Below are positions 1 through 7,621 of a stretch of 64,000 nucleotides of DNA, one piece after another. A program made the position numbers and the translations under genes. How positions within the stretch are numbered: the stretch's first letter is position 1; every line of letters starts with the position of its first letter. The stretch is from Pseudomonas deceptionensis (GTDB taxonomy: Bacteria; Pseudomonadota; Gammaproteobacteria; Pseudomonadales; Pseudomonadaceae): the NCBI RefSeq assembly GCF_900106095.1, contig NZ_FNUD01000002.1:2563501-2627500 (forward strand), in the 5' to 3' direction. The notes beneath the pieces were generated by a model. It saw only the letters and a program-made list of their open reading frames with translations. It did not search any database and was not told the origin of the DNA.

Positions 1-7
1 ACGCAGT

Positions 8-34
8 AAAAAAGGCGCCTTCGGGCGCCTTTTT
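8..34. terminator. Rho-independent terminator of the Na/Pi cotransporter gene
   Basis: A perfect 6-bp GC stem (GGCGCC/GGCGCC) closes on a TTCG tetraloop and is flanked by an A-run on the left and a T-run on the right. It can therefore work in either direction. It sits just past the stop of the minus-strand gene ending at 46, so it probably ends that transcript and any plus-strand transcript arriving from outside the window. Confidence 0.85.
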
Positions 35-45
35 GCTGTCAGGAG

Positions 46-1683
46 TCAGATCAGGCCTGGGGCTGGTGCATGCTCGGCGTTGCGCTCCAGCACCGGGTAG
101 CCCAGGGCGGCAATATGGTGATGAACACGACGGTAGTCGCGCAGTACCCGCTGAAAGATATCCCCGGATTCGGCCCAGGCGGTCTTGTCGTTTTGCAGCT
201 TGCGAAAGTGCTCGCGGCTGGCTCTTGCTTCCAGTTTGCGCATGGTTTCCTTGTGGCTGATCAGGGTGTCAGCCGCGGCTACGTCTTCGCGTAAAAACGC
301 AGTAATGGCCAGGTTCAGGCTGTCCAGCAGGGCCAGGTGCATGGCCTGGATATGAATCAGCTCAAACGAGGAAAAGCGTTCACCCCGGCGAGTCCTGCGA
401 ATAGCCAGCTGCGCCAGGTTGTTGAGGATGTCACCGGCATGCTCCAGATTGATCACAAACATCAGGATTTCCTGCGCGCGGTCGGCATCGGCATCACTCA
501 GGCCATCCTGGCCAATGTCGGCAAGATAGGCGCGGATCGCCGCACTTAGCAGGTCCACGGAGTGATCCAGTTGGCGCACCTTGTCCATCGTCTGCTGAAC
601 GGGCTTCTCGAACAGCTGCAAGACCTGGTTAAGCATCAGGGATGTCATGTCCGCCAGGCGCAAGGCTTCCCGCACGCTATTGGACAGCCCGATGTTGGCC
701 ACTTCCAGCCCGGCCTCGTCTAAATATTGCGGCATGCCCGGGTCTGCTGGCGGTTCCTGCTGTGGAAACAGACGCGTCAGCAGGCGAGCGCAAGGCTCGG
801 TCAACCCGATAAACACCACCGCCAGCAGCAGATTGAACGCGGTGTGCAGGTACACGACCCACTGCGCGAGACCGATATCGGTGCGGGCCATGTAGGTGGC
901 CATCAGCGGCAGGCATGGCAGCAATGCCAGCGTGCCGAGCAGGCGGATCAACAGGTTGCCCACTGGCAGGCGTCGCGCTACGGGCGAGCTGGCACTCATC
1001 ACCGACGGCAGGGCACCGCCGATATTGGCGCCGAGCATCAGGGCGATGGCGGTGGCCGGGGTCATCATGCCAGCGCCTGCCAAAGAGGCGATAAGCAGCA
1101 CGACCGCGACGCTGGAGTGGCAGATCCAGGTCAGCAGCACGGCGGCGACCACTGCAATGATCACGTCACCTTCCAGACTTTGCATCACGGCGCGAAACAC
1201 CGAGGTTGCTTCCATATGACCCAGGCTGGCGCTGAGTAAGCCCAGGGCCAGCAGCATCAGACCGAGGCCAATCAGTGCGCAGCCGACGCTTTCATGGCGC
1301 GAATCGTCGCGCAGGCGGAAGACGATAAAGCCCACCAGCAGCACGATCGGCATCGCCAGTGAGGTGTCGAAGCTCAGCAGTTGCACCACGAGGGTCGAAC
1401 CGATGTTCGCCCCCAGCATCACCGCCAGGGCTGGTGCCAGGCCCAGGGTGCCGGCAGCGGTAAACGAGGTTGCCATCAGGCTGACCGCCGTACTGCTTTG
1501 CAGTACACCGGTGATACCGATTCCGGAAATCAGCGCCATCCAGCGGTTGTTGAGGTTGCGCCCCATCCAGTTGCGTAGTTGAGTGCCGAACCCGCGTAGC
1601 AGGGCCGTTGAAATCATATGGGTGCCCCACAGCAAAAGTGCGATGGCGCCCGCGAGGTTGAGCAACAGAGTGGTTCCCGACAT
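46..1683 (-). CDS. Na/Pi cotransporter family protein (NptA/YjbB type with PhoU-like tail)
   Basis: Predicted inner-membrane sodium-phosphate symporter or phosphate exporter of the PNaS family (545 aa). The N-terminal half is strongly hydrophobic with 8-9 likely membrane segments. It carries the family's inverted repeat signatures: a QSSTA motif near residue 60, and GANIG motifs near residues 95 and 220. The C-terminal 200 residues are charged and helical, as in PhoU-like domains attached to these transporters. The start is taken at 1683 because GGAG lies about 7 bases upstream; the reading frame is open 8 codons further but without a ribosome site. It follows mgtA on the same strand, separated by a palindrome. 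Substrate direction cannot be told from sequence. Confidence 0.88.
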   Translation of the reverse strand: MSGTTLLLNLAGAIALLLWGTHMISTALLRGFGTQLRNWMGRNLNNRWMALISGIGITGVLQSSTAVSLMATSFTAAGTLGLAPALAVMLGANIGSTLVVQLLSFDTSLAMPIVLLVGFIVFRLRDDSRHESVGCALIGLGLMLLALGLLSASLGHMEATSVFRAVMQSLEGDVIIAVVAAVLLTWICHSSVAVVLLIASLAGAGMMTPATAIALMLGANIGGALPSVMSASSPVARRLPVGNLLIRLLGTLALLPCLPLMATYMARTDIGLAQWVVYLHTAFNLLLAVVFIGLTEPCARLLTRLFPQQEPPADPGMPQYLDEAGLEVANIGLSNSVREALRLADMTSLMLNQVLQLFEKPVQQTMDKVRQLDHSVDLLSAAIRAYLADIGQDGLSDADADRAQEILMFVINLEHAGDILNNLAQLAIRRTRRGERFSSFELIHIQAMHLALLDSLNLAITAFLREDVAAADTLISHKETMRKLEARASREHFRKLQNDKTAWAESGDIFQRVLRDYRRVHHHIAALGYPVLERNAEHAPAPGLI

Positions 1684-1715
1684 AAGGAATCTCCACAAAA
1701 CAAACATTCATTGTT

Positions 1716-1745
1716 CTGTGGAGGCCGGCAAGCCGGCCCCCACAG
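1716..1745. repeat. REP-like palindrome between mgtA and the Na/Pi transporter gene
   Basis: A near-perfect inverted repeat (CTGTGGAGGCCGGC / GCCGGCCCCCACAG with one A-C mismatch) fills the gap between the mgtA stop and the next gene's ribosome site. There is no T-run on the minus strand, so it looks like one of the Pseudomonas intergenic palindromes rather than a classical terminator. It could still stabilise the mgtA mRNA 3' end. Confidence 0.7.
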
Positions 1746-1752
1746 TTTTAGA

Positions 1753-4467
1753 TCAGTACCACTGCTTGAAACGGCGGATGTAGATCGTTTTCATCAGTTG
1801 TGCGACGCAGCAGTAGCTGAAGAGGGTGGCTACCAGCCAAGGGAAGTACGACAGCGGCAGCGGCTCCAGGCCGACCATGGTGCCCAGCGGCGAGAACGGC
1901 ACGTAGATCCCCAGCACAATCACAATGATGGTCATCATGGTCACCGGCCATGCGGCAGTGCTCTGGAAAAACGGGATCTTGCGGGTACGCAGCATGTGGA
2001 CCACCAGGGTTTGCGACAGCAACCCTTCGATAAACCAGCCGGACTGGAACAGGGTCTGCATTTCCACGCTGTTGGCCGAGAACACGTACCACATCAGGGC
2101 GAACGTTGTGATGTCGAAGATCGACGACGTTGGCCCGATCCAGATCATGAAGCGCCCGATGTTCTTGGCGTCCCACTTGCGTGGTTTTTGCAGGTATTCC
2201 TTGTCCATCTTGTCCCAGGGCAAGGCCAGCTGGGAGATGTCGTACATCAGGTTTTGCAGCAGCAGGTGAATCGACAGCATTGGCAAAAAGGGGATAAAGG
2301 CGCTGGCCACCAGCACCGAGAACACGTTGCCGAAATTGGAGCTGGCGGTCATGTTCAGGTACTTCATGATATTGCCGAAGGTCTCGCGGCCTTTGAGCAC
2401 GCCTTCTTCCAGCACCATCAGGCTCTTTTCCAGGAGGATGATATCGGCCGATTCCTTGGCGATATCCGTGCCGCTGTCCACCGAGATACCCACGTCCGCG
2501 TCGCGCAGGGCGGGCGCATCATTGATGCCATCGCCGAGGAAGCCCACGGTGTGGCCATTGGCTTGCAGGGCTTTCAGCACCCGGGATTTCTGCAGCGGGG
2601 TGAGCTTGGCGAACACTGTGCGCTGTTCGACCTCCAGTTGGAGCGCAGCGTCGTCCATCGTCTCGATCTGCGGGCCCAGCAGGGGCGTACCGGGCTCCAG
2701 ACCCACCTGACGGCAGATTTTGCTGGTGACCACGGCGTTGTCGCCGGTCAGCACTTTGACCGCTACGCCGATGTCCCGCAGGGCAGCAATTGCCGGGCCA
2801 GCGGTTTCTTTTGGCGGATCAAGGAAGGTCAGAAAACCGCGGATGACCAGGTCTCGTTCGTCGGCGGTGTTGTATTGCTTGTGCGATTGGTCCTTGGGGA
2901 TCTCGCGGGTTGCGATCAGCAAAACCCGGAAGCCATCCTCGTTGTACTCGGTGGCCAGAGCCAGCAATTGCTCGCGGCGCGCAGGGTCCAGTGTGATGCA
3001 GGTCTCGCCCTCCATCACATGGGTGGCGATGCTGAGCATTTCTTCCACAGCGCCCTTGCACACCATCAGGTGATCGCCGCGGTTGTCCTTGACGATGATC
3101 GACAGGCGTCGGCGCACGAAATCGAAGGGCAGCTCATCCACCTTGCTGTAATTGAGCGGGGAGTTGAACTTGGGATCCTGTTGGGCAAACTGCACCACCG
3201 CCTGATCCATCAGGTTGCGAATGCCGCTCTGGTAGTGGCTGTTGAGCCAGGCCAGGGCCAGTACCGACTCATCGCGCTTGCCGCTGGCGTCTACGTGATG
3301 CTCAAGGATGATGTGGTCCTGGGTCAGGGTGCCGGTCTTGTCCGTGCACAGCACGTCCATCGAGCCCAGGTTCTGGATCGCATTGAGGCGTTTGACCACC
3401 ACTTTGCGCTTGGCCATGGCGGTGGCGCCCTTGGCCAGGTTGGCGCTGACAATCATTGGCAGCATTTCCGGGGTCAGGCCGACCGCCACTGCCAAGGCAA
3501 ACAGGAAGGCATCGCCCCAATCGCCCTTGGAGAAACCGTTGAGGAAAAATACGATCGGTACCATGACCAGCATGAAGCGGATCAGCAGCCAGCTCACGCT
3601 GTTGACCCCCCGGTCGAACGCGGTTTGCGAGCGAGAACCGACAATTGCCTTGGCCAGTGAGCCAAAGTAAGTGCGCGGGCCGGTAGCAACCACTACGGCG
3701 CGGGCAGTCCCGCTGACCACGTTGGTGCCCATGAAGCATATGTTGGGCAGGTCCAGCAGGTTGCTTTGATCCGCCGCGATGCTGGAGGCCGACTTTTGTG
3801 TCACGTCGCCCAGGGTGTCGTATTTCTCCACAGGCAAGGCTTCGCCGGTGAGCACGGCCTGGCTGATAAACAAATCCCGGGATTCGATCAGGCGGATATC
3901 CGCTGGAATCATGTCGCCCGCCGATAACTGCACGATATCGCCGGCCACCAGTTCACGCATTGGCACTTCACGCACTGAGGCTTTGCCGCCGCTCTTGTCC
4001 CGCCGCACAACGGTGGCGGTGGTCCGGACCATGGCCTTGAGGGCTTCAGCGGATTTGGCCGAGCGGTGCTCCTGCCAGAATCGCAGCAAGCTGCTGAGCC
4101 CGACCATCAGGCCGATGATGATGACTTTGGTCAGGTCACCCTCTTCGCCATCGCGCTCTGGCAGCCAGTAGTCGGTGACAAAGCTGATAACCGCAAGGGT
4201 CAGCAGTACGTAGATGAACGGATTGTGCAGGGCCAGCAGATACTGCATGAAGGCGTGAGGCGGCTTGTCGTGAGCCACTTCGTTATAGCCTTCGCTCTGC
4301 AGGCGTTCGGCGGCGTCCTGTTCGGTCAGGCCGGCGGTTGTGGCGCGGACATTGGCCAGGGTGGCCGAGATACCGTTTTGTGCTTCACGGGCGGCACGCA
4401 TGGACAGTTTGCTGTTGTCGCTTGTGCTGTTTTTGTCTCGAGTTTTAGTGTTTTTTACGGCGCTCAT
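1753..4467 (-). CDS. mgtA: Magnesium-translocating P-type ATPase MgtA
   Basis: P-type ATPase of the P3B group (904 aa), which imports Mg2+ across the inner membrane using ATP. The N-terminal cation-ATPase segment is followed by two membrane helices, an actuator domain with TGEALPVEK, the phosphorylation motif DKTGTLT with Asp near residue 376, the hinge motif GDGINDAPALRDADVG, and C-terminal helices rich in the family's typical residues. The start is set at 4467 because GGAG precedes it by 8 bases; an in-frame ATG at 4503 lies inside a hairpin stem and has no ribosome site. The long leader upstream contains a 12-codon ORF and a stable hairpin, suggesting control by Mg2+ through the transcript leader, as for enterobacterial mgtA. 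Function is secure; the regulation is inferred. Confidence 0.96.
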   Translation of the reverse strand: MSAVKNTKTRDKNSTSDNSKLSMRAAREAQNGISATLANVRATTAGLTEQDAAERLQSEGYNEVAHDKPPHAFMQYLLALHNPFIYVLLTLAVISFVTDYWLPERDGEEGDLTKVIIIGLMVGLSSLLRFWQEHRSAKSAEALKAMVRTTATVVRRDKSGGKASVREVPMRELVAGDIVQLSAGDMIPADIRLIESRDLFISQAVLTGEALPVEKYDTLGDVTQKSASSIAADQSNLLDLPNICFMGTNVVSGTARAVVVATGPRTYFGSLAKAIVGSRSQTAFDRGVNSVSWLLIRFMLVMVPIVFFLNGFSKGDWGDAFLFALAVAVGLTPEMLPMIVSANLAKGATAMAKRKVVVKRLNAIQNLGSMDVLCTDKTGTLTQDHIILEHHVDASGKRDESVLALAWLNSHYQSGIRNLMDQAVVQFAQQDPKFNSPLNYSKVDELPFDFVRRRLSIIVKDNRGDHLMVCKGAVEEMLSIATHVMEGETCITLDPARREQLLALATEYNEDGFRVLLIATREIPKDQSHKQYNTADERDLVIRGFLTFLDPPKETAGPAIAALRDIGVAVKVLTGDNAVVTSKICRQVGLEPGTPLLGPQIETMDDAALQLEVEQRTVFAKLTPLQKSRVLKALQANGHTVGFLGDGINDAPALRDADVGISVDSGTDIAKESADIILLEKSLMVLEEGVLKGRETFGNIMKYLNMTASSNFGNVFSVLVASAFIPFLPMLSIHLLLQNLMYDISQLALPWDKMDKEYLQKPRKWDAKNIGRFMIWIGPTSSIFDITTFALMWYVFSANSVEMQTLFQSGWFIEGLLSQTLVVHMLRTRKIPFFQSTAAWPVTMMTIIVIVLGIYVPFSPLGTMVGLEPLPLSYFPWLVATLFSYCCVAQLMKTIYIRRFKQWY

Positions 4468-4500
4468 AATGAGTACTCCTGTCGCCAACTCTTGACCAAA

Positions 4501-4541
4501 CATACGTTGGCTTACCTGTTTAAAAGGCGAGCCAATGTATG
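4501..4541 (-). promoter_or_regulatory. Leader hairpin in front of mgtA
   Basis: Two 12-base arms, CATACGTTGGCT and AGCCAATGTATG on the plus strand, are complementary except for one position and enclose a 17-base loop that itself contains a CCT/AGG pairing. In the mgtA transcript the hairpin ends about 33 bases before the start codon and is not followed by a U-run. It does not mask the ribosome site directly. Its position between the leader ORF and mgtA suggests a role in transcription elongation or Rho access. The structure is seen; its role is inferred. Confidence 0.5.
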
Positions 4542-4614
4542 CCGAGTCGCAAACTTCGCAATCGGTTTAATTGAAGTGTTCAGTGCACTTTAAAGTCCCG
4601 CTGTCGCGATATTT

Positions 4615-4653
4615 TTAATAAGCGCGCAGCGGGTAACGACTGGCTTCTTCCAT
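4615..4653 (-). CDS. Putative 12-codon leader peptide of mgtA (MgtL-like)
   Basis: A minus-strand ORF encodes MEEASRYPLRAY followed by TAA. GGAG lies 7 bases before its ATG, in almost the same context as the real start at 1683 (GGAG, a few bases, TTCCTTATG). It ends 147 bases before the mgtA start and precedes the leader hairpin. Enterobacterial mgtA genes have a short leader ORF, mgtL, whose acidic or proline-rich start destabilises ribosomes when Mg2+ is low and so lets transcription proceed. The Glu-Glu just after Met and the single Pro fit that idea but the sequence is not recognisably homologous to MgtL. Chance occurrence is possible for so short an ORF. Confidence 0.5.
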   Translation of the reverse strand: MEEASRYPLRAY

Positions 4654-4694
4654 AAGGAACTCCAGTGAATTAACAGTATTTGATTAATTGATTA

Positions 4695-4934
4695 TCAGCG
4701 CCCGATGCGACTCTGCGGGTCCTGAGAGTCGGCCGTGCTCCAGCGCTGCTCCAGTTGGCCTGTGGCAGGGCTGACGCGCCAATGTACCTGGCGGTGCGCA
4801 GGTTTTACGCTGGGAACGGGGGTACTGAAGGGTGATTTGGCCGAGCGGGCGCAGGTGGGCTCGCGGGACAGTTTCACGCGCATGCTGGAGGTAAAGGCGC
4901 GAACGCCGGGTAGAACAAGGGTTTTAAAGGTCAT
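4695..4934 (-). CDS. Small uncharacterised protein upstream of mgtA
   Basis: A 79-codon ORF with a convincing ribosome site (GAGGTG 6 bases before ATG) in the same direction as mgtA. The product is basic, has no membrane segment, and ends with a segment VHWRVSPATGQLEQRWS, a pattern of paired tryptophans around a TG-L motif that I associate, without being able to check, with other short Pseudomonas proteins. The stop is 41 bases before the 12-codon leader ORF. It may be co-transcribed with mgtA or have its own promoter. No function can be assigned. Confidence 0.5.
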   Translation of the reverse strand: MTFKTLVLPGVRAFTSSMRVKLSREPTCARSAKSPFSTPVPSVKPAHRQVHWRVSPATGQLEQRWSTADSQDPQSRIGR

Positions 4935-5308
4935 AACACACCTCGTGACCGGACTGATGCCGGAGAGGTCGTTACGTTGGAGCGTCAGGCTCTAGCGCAG
5001 TTAACCCCGCCGTGCAGGCGAGTCCCGTCAATATTTGGGTTTGGCGCCCGGTGTTCCGTATTAACGGTGACCGGACAGCGACTAGATACTGTGTCCATTG
5101 GCTTCTTTTGTGAAGTTTATAGGCGGCCTGAATGACCGACCTGTGCAATCTACTCAGGCGACGGTAGCAAGTCAATGTTTAAACTCGGCAAGTGTGTCCG
5201 GTACAGCAACGGTTCAGGAAGTTTGAAGGGTTTGAAAGTTTAAGTTGGATCTATAACTAATAAGACAACATAGTGACAGCGGCTCAAGATTTATATATTA
5301 AGCCATCC

Positions 5309-5404
5309 TTGTGGGAGCGAGCCTGCTCGCGAAGGCGGTACAGCGGTTTTTCCGAAAGATCGCCTCGCCTGCTTCGCGAGCAGGCTCGCTTCCGCCGGTA
5401 CACA
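5309..5404. repeat. Inverted pair of Pseudomonas REP elements
   Basis: A GTGGGAGCGAGCCTGCTCGCG unit at about 5311 is followed by an inverted copy (GCGAGCAGGCTCGCTTCCGCC) ending near 5397. Each half also folds on itself. This is the common Pseudomonas REP doublet found between genes, here downstream of infA. Confidence 0.85.
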
Positions 5405-5419
5405 AATCGCGGACAAACA

Positions 5420-5446
5420 AAAACGCCCGGCAGAACCGGGCGTTTT
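5420..5446 (-). terminator. Rho-independent terminator of infA
   Basis: A perfect 11-bp stem AAAACGCCCGG / CCGGGCGTTTT with a 5-base loop lies 12 bases beyond the infA stop. Read on the minus strand it ends in a T-run, so it should end the aat-bpt-infA transcript. Confidence 0.85.
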
Positions 5447-5458
5447 GTATTGACTTGA

Positions 5459-5677
5459 TTAGCGAGCGCGGTAAGTGATGCGCCCTTTGCTCAAGTCATA
5501 GGGCGTCAGCTCGACGCGCACTTTGTCGCCGGTAAGAATACGAATGTAGTTCTTGCGCATCTTGCCGGAAATATGCGCGGTTACGACGTGCCCATTTTCC
5601 AACTCCACACGAAACATGGTGTTGGGCAGGGTGTCGACGACAGTGCCTTCCATTTCGAAGCTGTCTTCTTTCGACAT
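5459..5677 (-). CDS. infA: Translation initiation factor IF-1
   Basis: 72-residue S1/OB-fold factor that binds the 30S A site during initiation. The sequence starts [11 protein letters not shown] and continues through the conserved [19 protein letters not shown] core to GRITYRAR, covering the full length expected of the family. The open frame extends 34 codons further upstream but those residues do not belong to IF-1. It is the last gene of the aat-bpt-infA group, an order common in gammaproteobacteria, and is followed directly by a strong terminator. Confidence 0.98.
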
Positions 5678-5775
5678 GCAGTAAAGCCCTCGGTGTCCAA
5701 TGAATGGCCCGGTGCAACTGCGCCAGGCAAAAGCGGCGTGCATTGTGCCCGAAAAATGGGGTTTAAGCCAAGGGT

Positions 5776-6483
5776 TCAATCAAGAGAGCTCCATCTCTGA
5801 TTAATCAGCAGCTCAATGGGCCTGTATTCGGTCTTGTAATTCATCTTTTTGCAGTTCTTGATCCAGTATCCCAGGTACAGCGCATCGAGCTCCAGGCGTC
5901 GGGCTTCGGCTATCTGCCAGAGAATCCCGTAACGCCCCAGGCTGCGGCGCTCTTCGTCAGGGTCGTAAAAGGTGTACACGGCGGACAGCCCGTTGGGCAG
6001 CACGTCGGTGACGGCCACTGCAAGTAGACGGCCGTCGAGGCGGAACTCGTAGAATCTGGAAAACGCCAGATCGCGCACCAGGAAGGTCGAAAACTGATCG
6101 CGGCTGGGCGGATACATGTCGCCGTCGGCATGACGCTGTTCGATATAGCGCCGATAAAGGTCAAAGTGCTCTTCGCTGAAGCCGGGTTTTGCAGCGAGAA
6201 CCTGCAAGTCGGCGTTGCGCTTGAAAATGCGCTTCTGCTGGCGGTTGGGTTTGAACCGGGCAACAGGGATGCGCGCAGGGGTGCAGGCATCGCACTTCAG
6301 GCAATGCGGACGATAGAGATGATCGCCACTGCGCCGAAAACCCATTTCGGATAAATCGGCATATACCTGCACATCCATCGGCTGACTGGGGTCGAGGAAC
6401 AGCGTCGTGGCCTGTTCGTCAGGCAAGTAGCTGCAAGCGTGAGGTTGAGTGGCATAAAACTTCAAACGCGCCAGCTCGGTCAT
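5776..6483 (-). CDS. bpt: Arginyl/leucyl-tRNA-protein transferase (Ate/Bpt family)
   Basis: 235 aa, the usual length. Transfers an amino acid, leucine in characterised bacterial Bpt enzymes, from tRNA to proteins with an acidic N-terminal residue, marking them for ClpAP degradation in the N-degron pathway. The N-terminal ATE domain has the cysteine pattern expected for this family (HACSYL near residue 16, and HCLKCDAC near residue 60), followed by a GNAT-like C-terminal domain. It lies 57 bases downstream of aat, whose product adds Leu/Phe to basic N-termini, so the two genes encode complementary arms of the same degradation pathway. The amino-acid specificity is taken from family knowledge. 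Confidence 0.93.
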
Positions 6484-6540
6484 GATGGGCCCTCGGGAAA
6501 TCTTTGAATTAAGTGTAAGCCAGCGTACAAAAGTCGCCTA

Positions 6541-7218
6541 CTAAACCCACTGTGCGGTTGCAGGTTGATCCAGGTGGTTACGTAAGTAATCGGCGAATTG
6601 CAGGCGTGGGATCGAACGTGCTCCCAGGCTTTGCAGGTGATCCGTCGGCATTTGACAGTCAATCAGTACAAAACCCCAGGCCTGCAGCTGCCTGACCAGT
6701 GTTGCAAAACCGAACTTTGAAGCGTTGTCGGCGCGGCTGAACATGGATTCGCCAAAAAACAGCTGGCCCATCGCCAGCCCATACAGCCCGCCGACCAACT
6801 CTCCGTCATCCCATACCTCCACCGAGTGGGCATGGCCGCGAGCATGAAGCTCGATGTAGGCCTTTTGCATGTCGTCTGTAATCCATGTGCCGTCCGCATC
6901 TTTGCGGGGGGCTGCACAGGCCTCAATGACGCCTGCAAAGTCACGGTCAAAGCTGACCTGATAACGTTGCTGACGCAGAAGTTTGCCCAGACTGCGGGAG
7001 ACGTGCAGTTCATCAGGGAACAACACGGTGCGCGGGTCGGGCGACCACCACAGGATCGGCTGGCCTTCGGAAAACCACGGAAAGCAGCCGTGGCGATAGG
7101 CCTGGATCAGCCGGTCAGCCGACAGGTCTCCACCGGCGGCAAGGAGCCCGTTAGGTTCGCGCATGGCTTTTGCCAGCGGCGGGAATGTCAGGGTGTCGCG
7201 TTTTAACCAGGTCAGCAT
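6541..7218 (-). CDS. aat: Leucyl/phenylalanyl-tRNA-protein transferase
   Basis: 225 aa. Adds Leu or Phe from aminoacyl-tRNA to N-terminal Lys or Arg of proteins, creating a ClpS-recognised degron. The characteristic segments [18 protein letters not shown] and ILWWSPDPR near the N-terminus, and ESMFSR with a following DCQ, are all present. Start at 7218 gives the usual MLTWLKR N-terminus; the ribosome site there is weak and the open frame runs 13 codons further upstream. It is the first gene of the aat-bpt-infA group and is divergent from ftsK. Confidence 0.95.
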   Translation of the reverse strand: MLTWLKRDTLTFPPLAKAMREPNGLLAAGGDLSADRLIQAYRHGCFPWFSEGQPILWWSPDPRTVLFPDELHVSRSLGKLLRQQRYQVSFDRDFAGVIEACAAPRKDADGTWITDDMQKAYIELHARGHAHSVEVWDDGELVGGLYGLAMGQLFFGESMFSRADNASKFGFATLVRQLQAWGFVLIDCQMPTDHLQSLGARSIPRLQFADYLRNHLDQPATAQWV

Positions 7219-7621
7219 GGCGATGAGTCTTACAGAAGAAGGGAAGGGGGGCTGCAACTCTGTCGCGCAAGTGCGGTCTCAGTCGATCTGCCGGTGAAAT
7301 GTAAACTGCGTTTTGCCGGTGGTATAAGTCTTTGTCACAAAAGGTAATACATGCTCAAATTGGCGCGTCTCAGCCAGTCGCAAGACGAATCGGGCCGTAC
7401 CTTGAGCCAGCGTGGCATCAACGGCTTAAACCCGTACAATGGCCTGCCTGTTTGAGCTGATCTAAACTGCACCAACGTTGCCGCAGGTCACTGCTGGCAA
7501 TAATACAAGGCTGGTTTCATTTTAAGTCTGAACTTGTCGCCTGCTCGATGTGAGCAGTATTTTGCAGTCAAATTAGTCAATTAATAGTTGGGCGCGCCAC
7601 AGGCGCAGGAAAAGACCCGTT
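7219..7621. other. Divergent promoter region between aat and ftsK
   Basis: About 400 bases without a gene. It must hold the promoters of the aat group (minus) and ftsK (plus). I see no convincing sigma-70 consensus pair, tRNA, terminator or repeat in it. Confidence 0.5.

Noticed and set aside
1618..3660. 680-codon plus-strand frame antisense to mgtA
   Set aside because: It mirrors the codon structure of mgtA, is His/Gln-rich with no domain, and lacks a ribosome site.
4504..5275. PhoP box (two GTTTA repeats 11 bases apart) upstream of mgtA
   Set aside because: GTTTA-like hexamers occur (for example at 4564, 5221, 5230 and 5238) but none has the 11-base period, so no PhoP site is claimed.
4935..5458. 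tRNA gene near infA
   Set aside because: Some species have a tRNA next to infA, but no cloverleaf or T-loop sequence is visible here.
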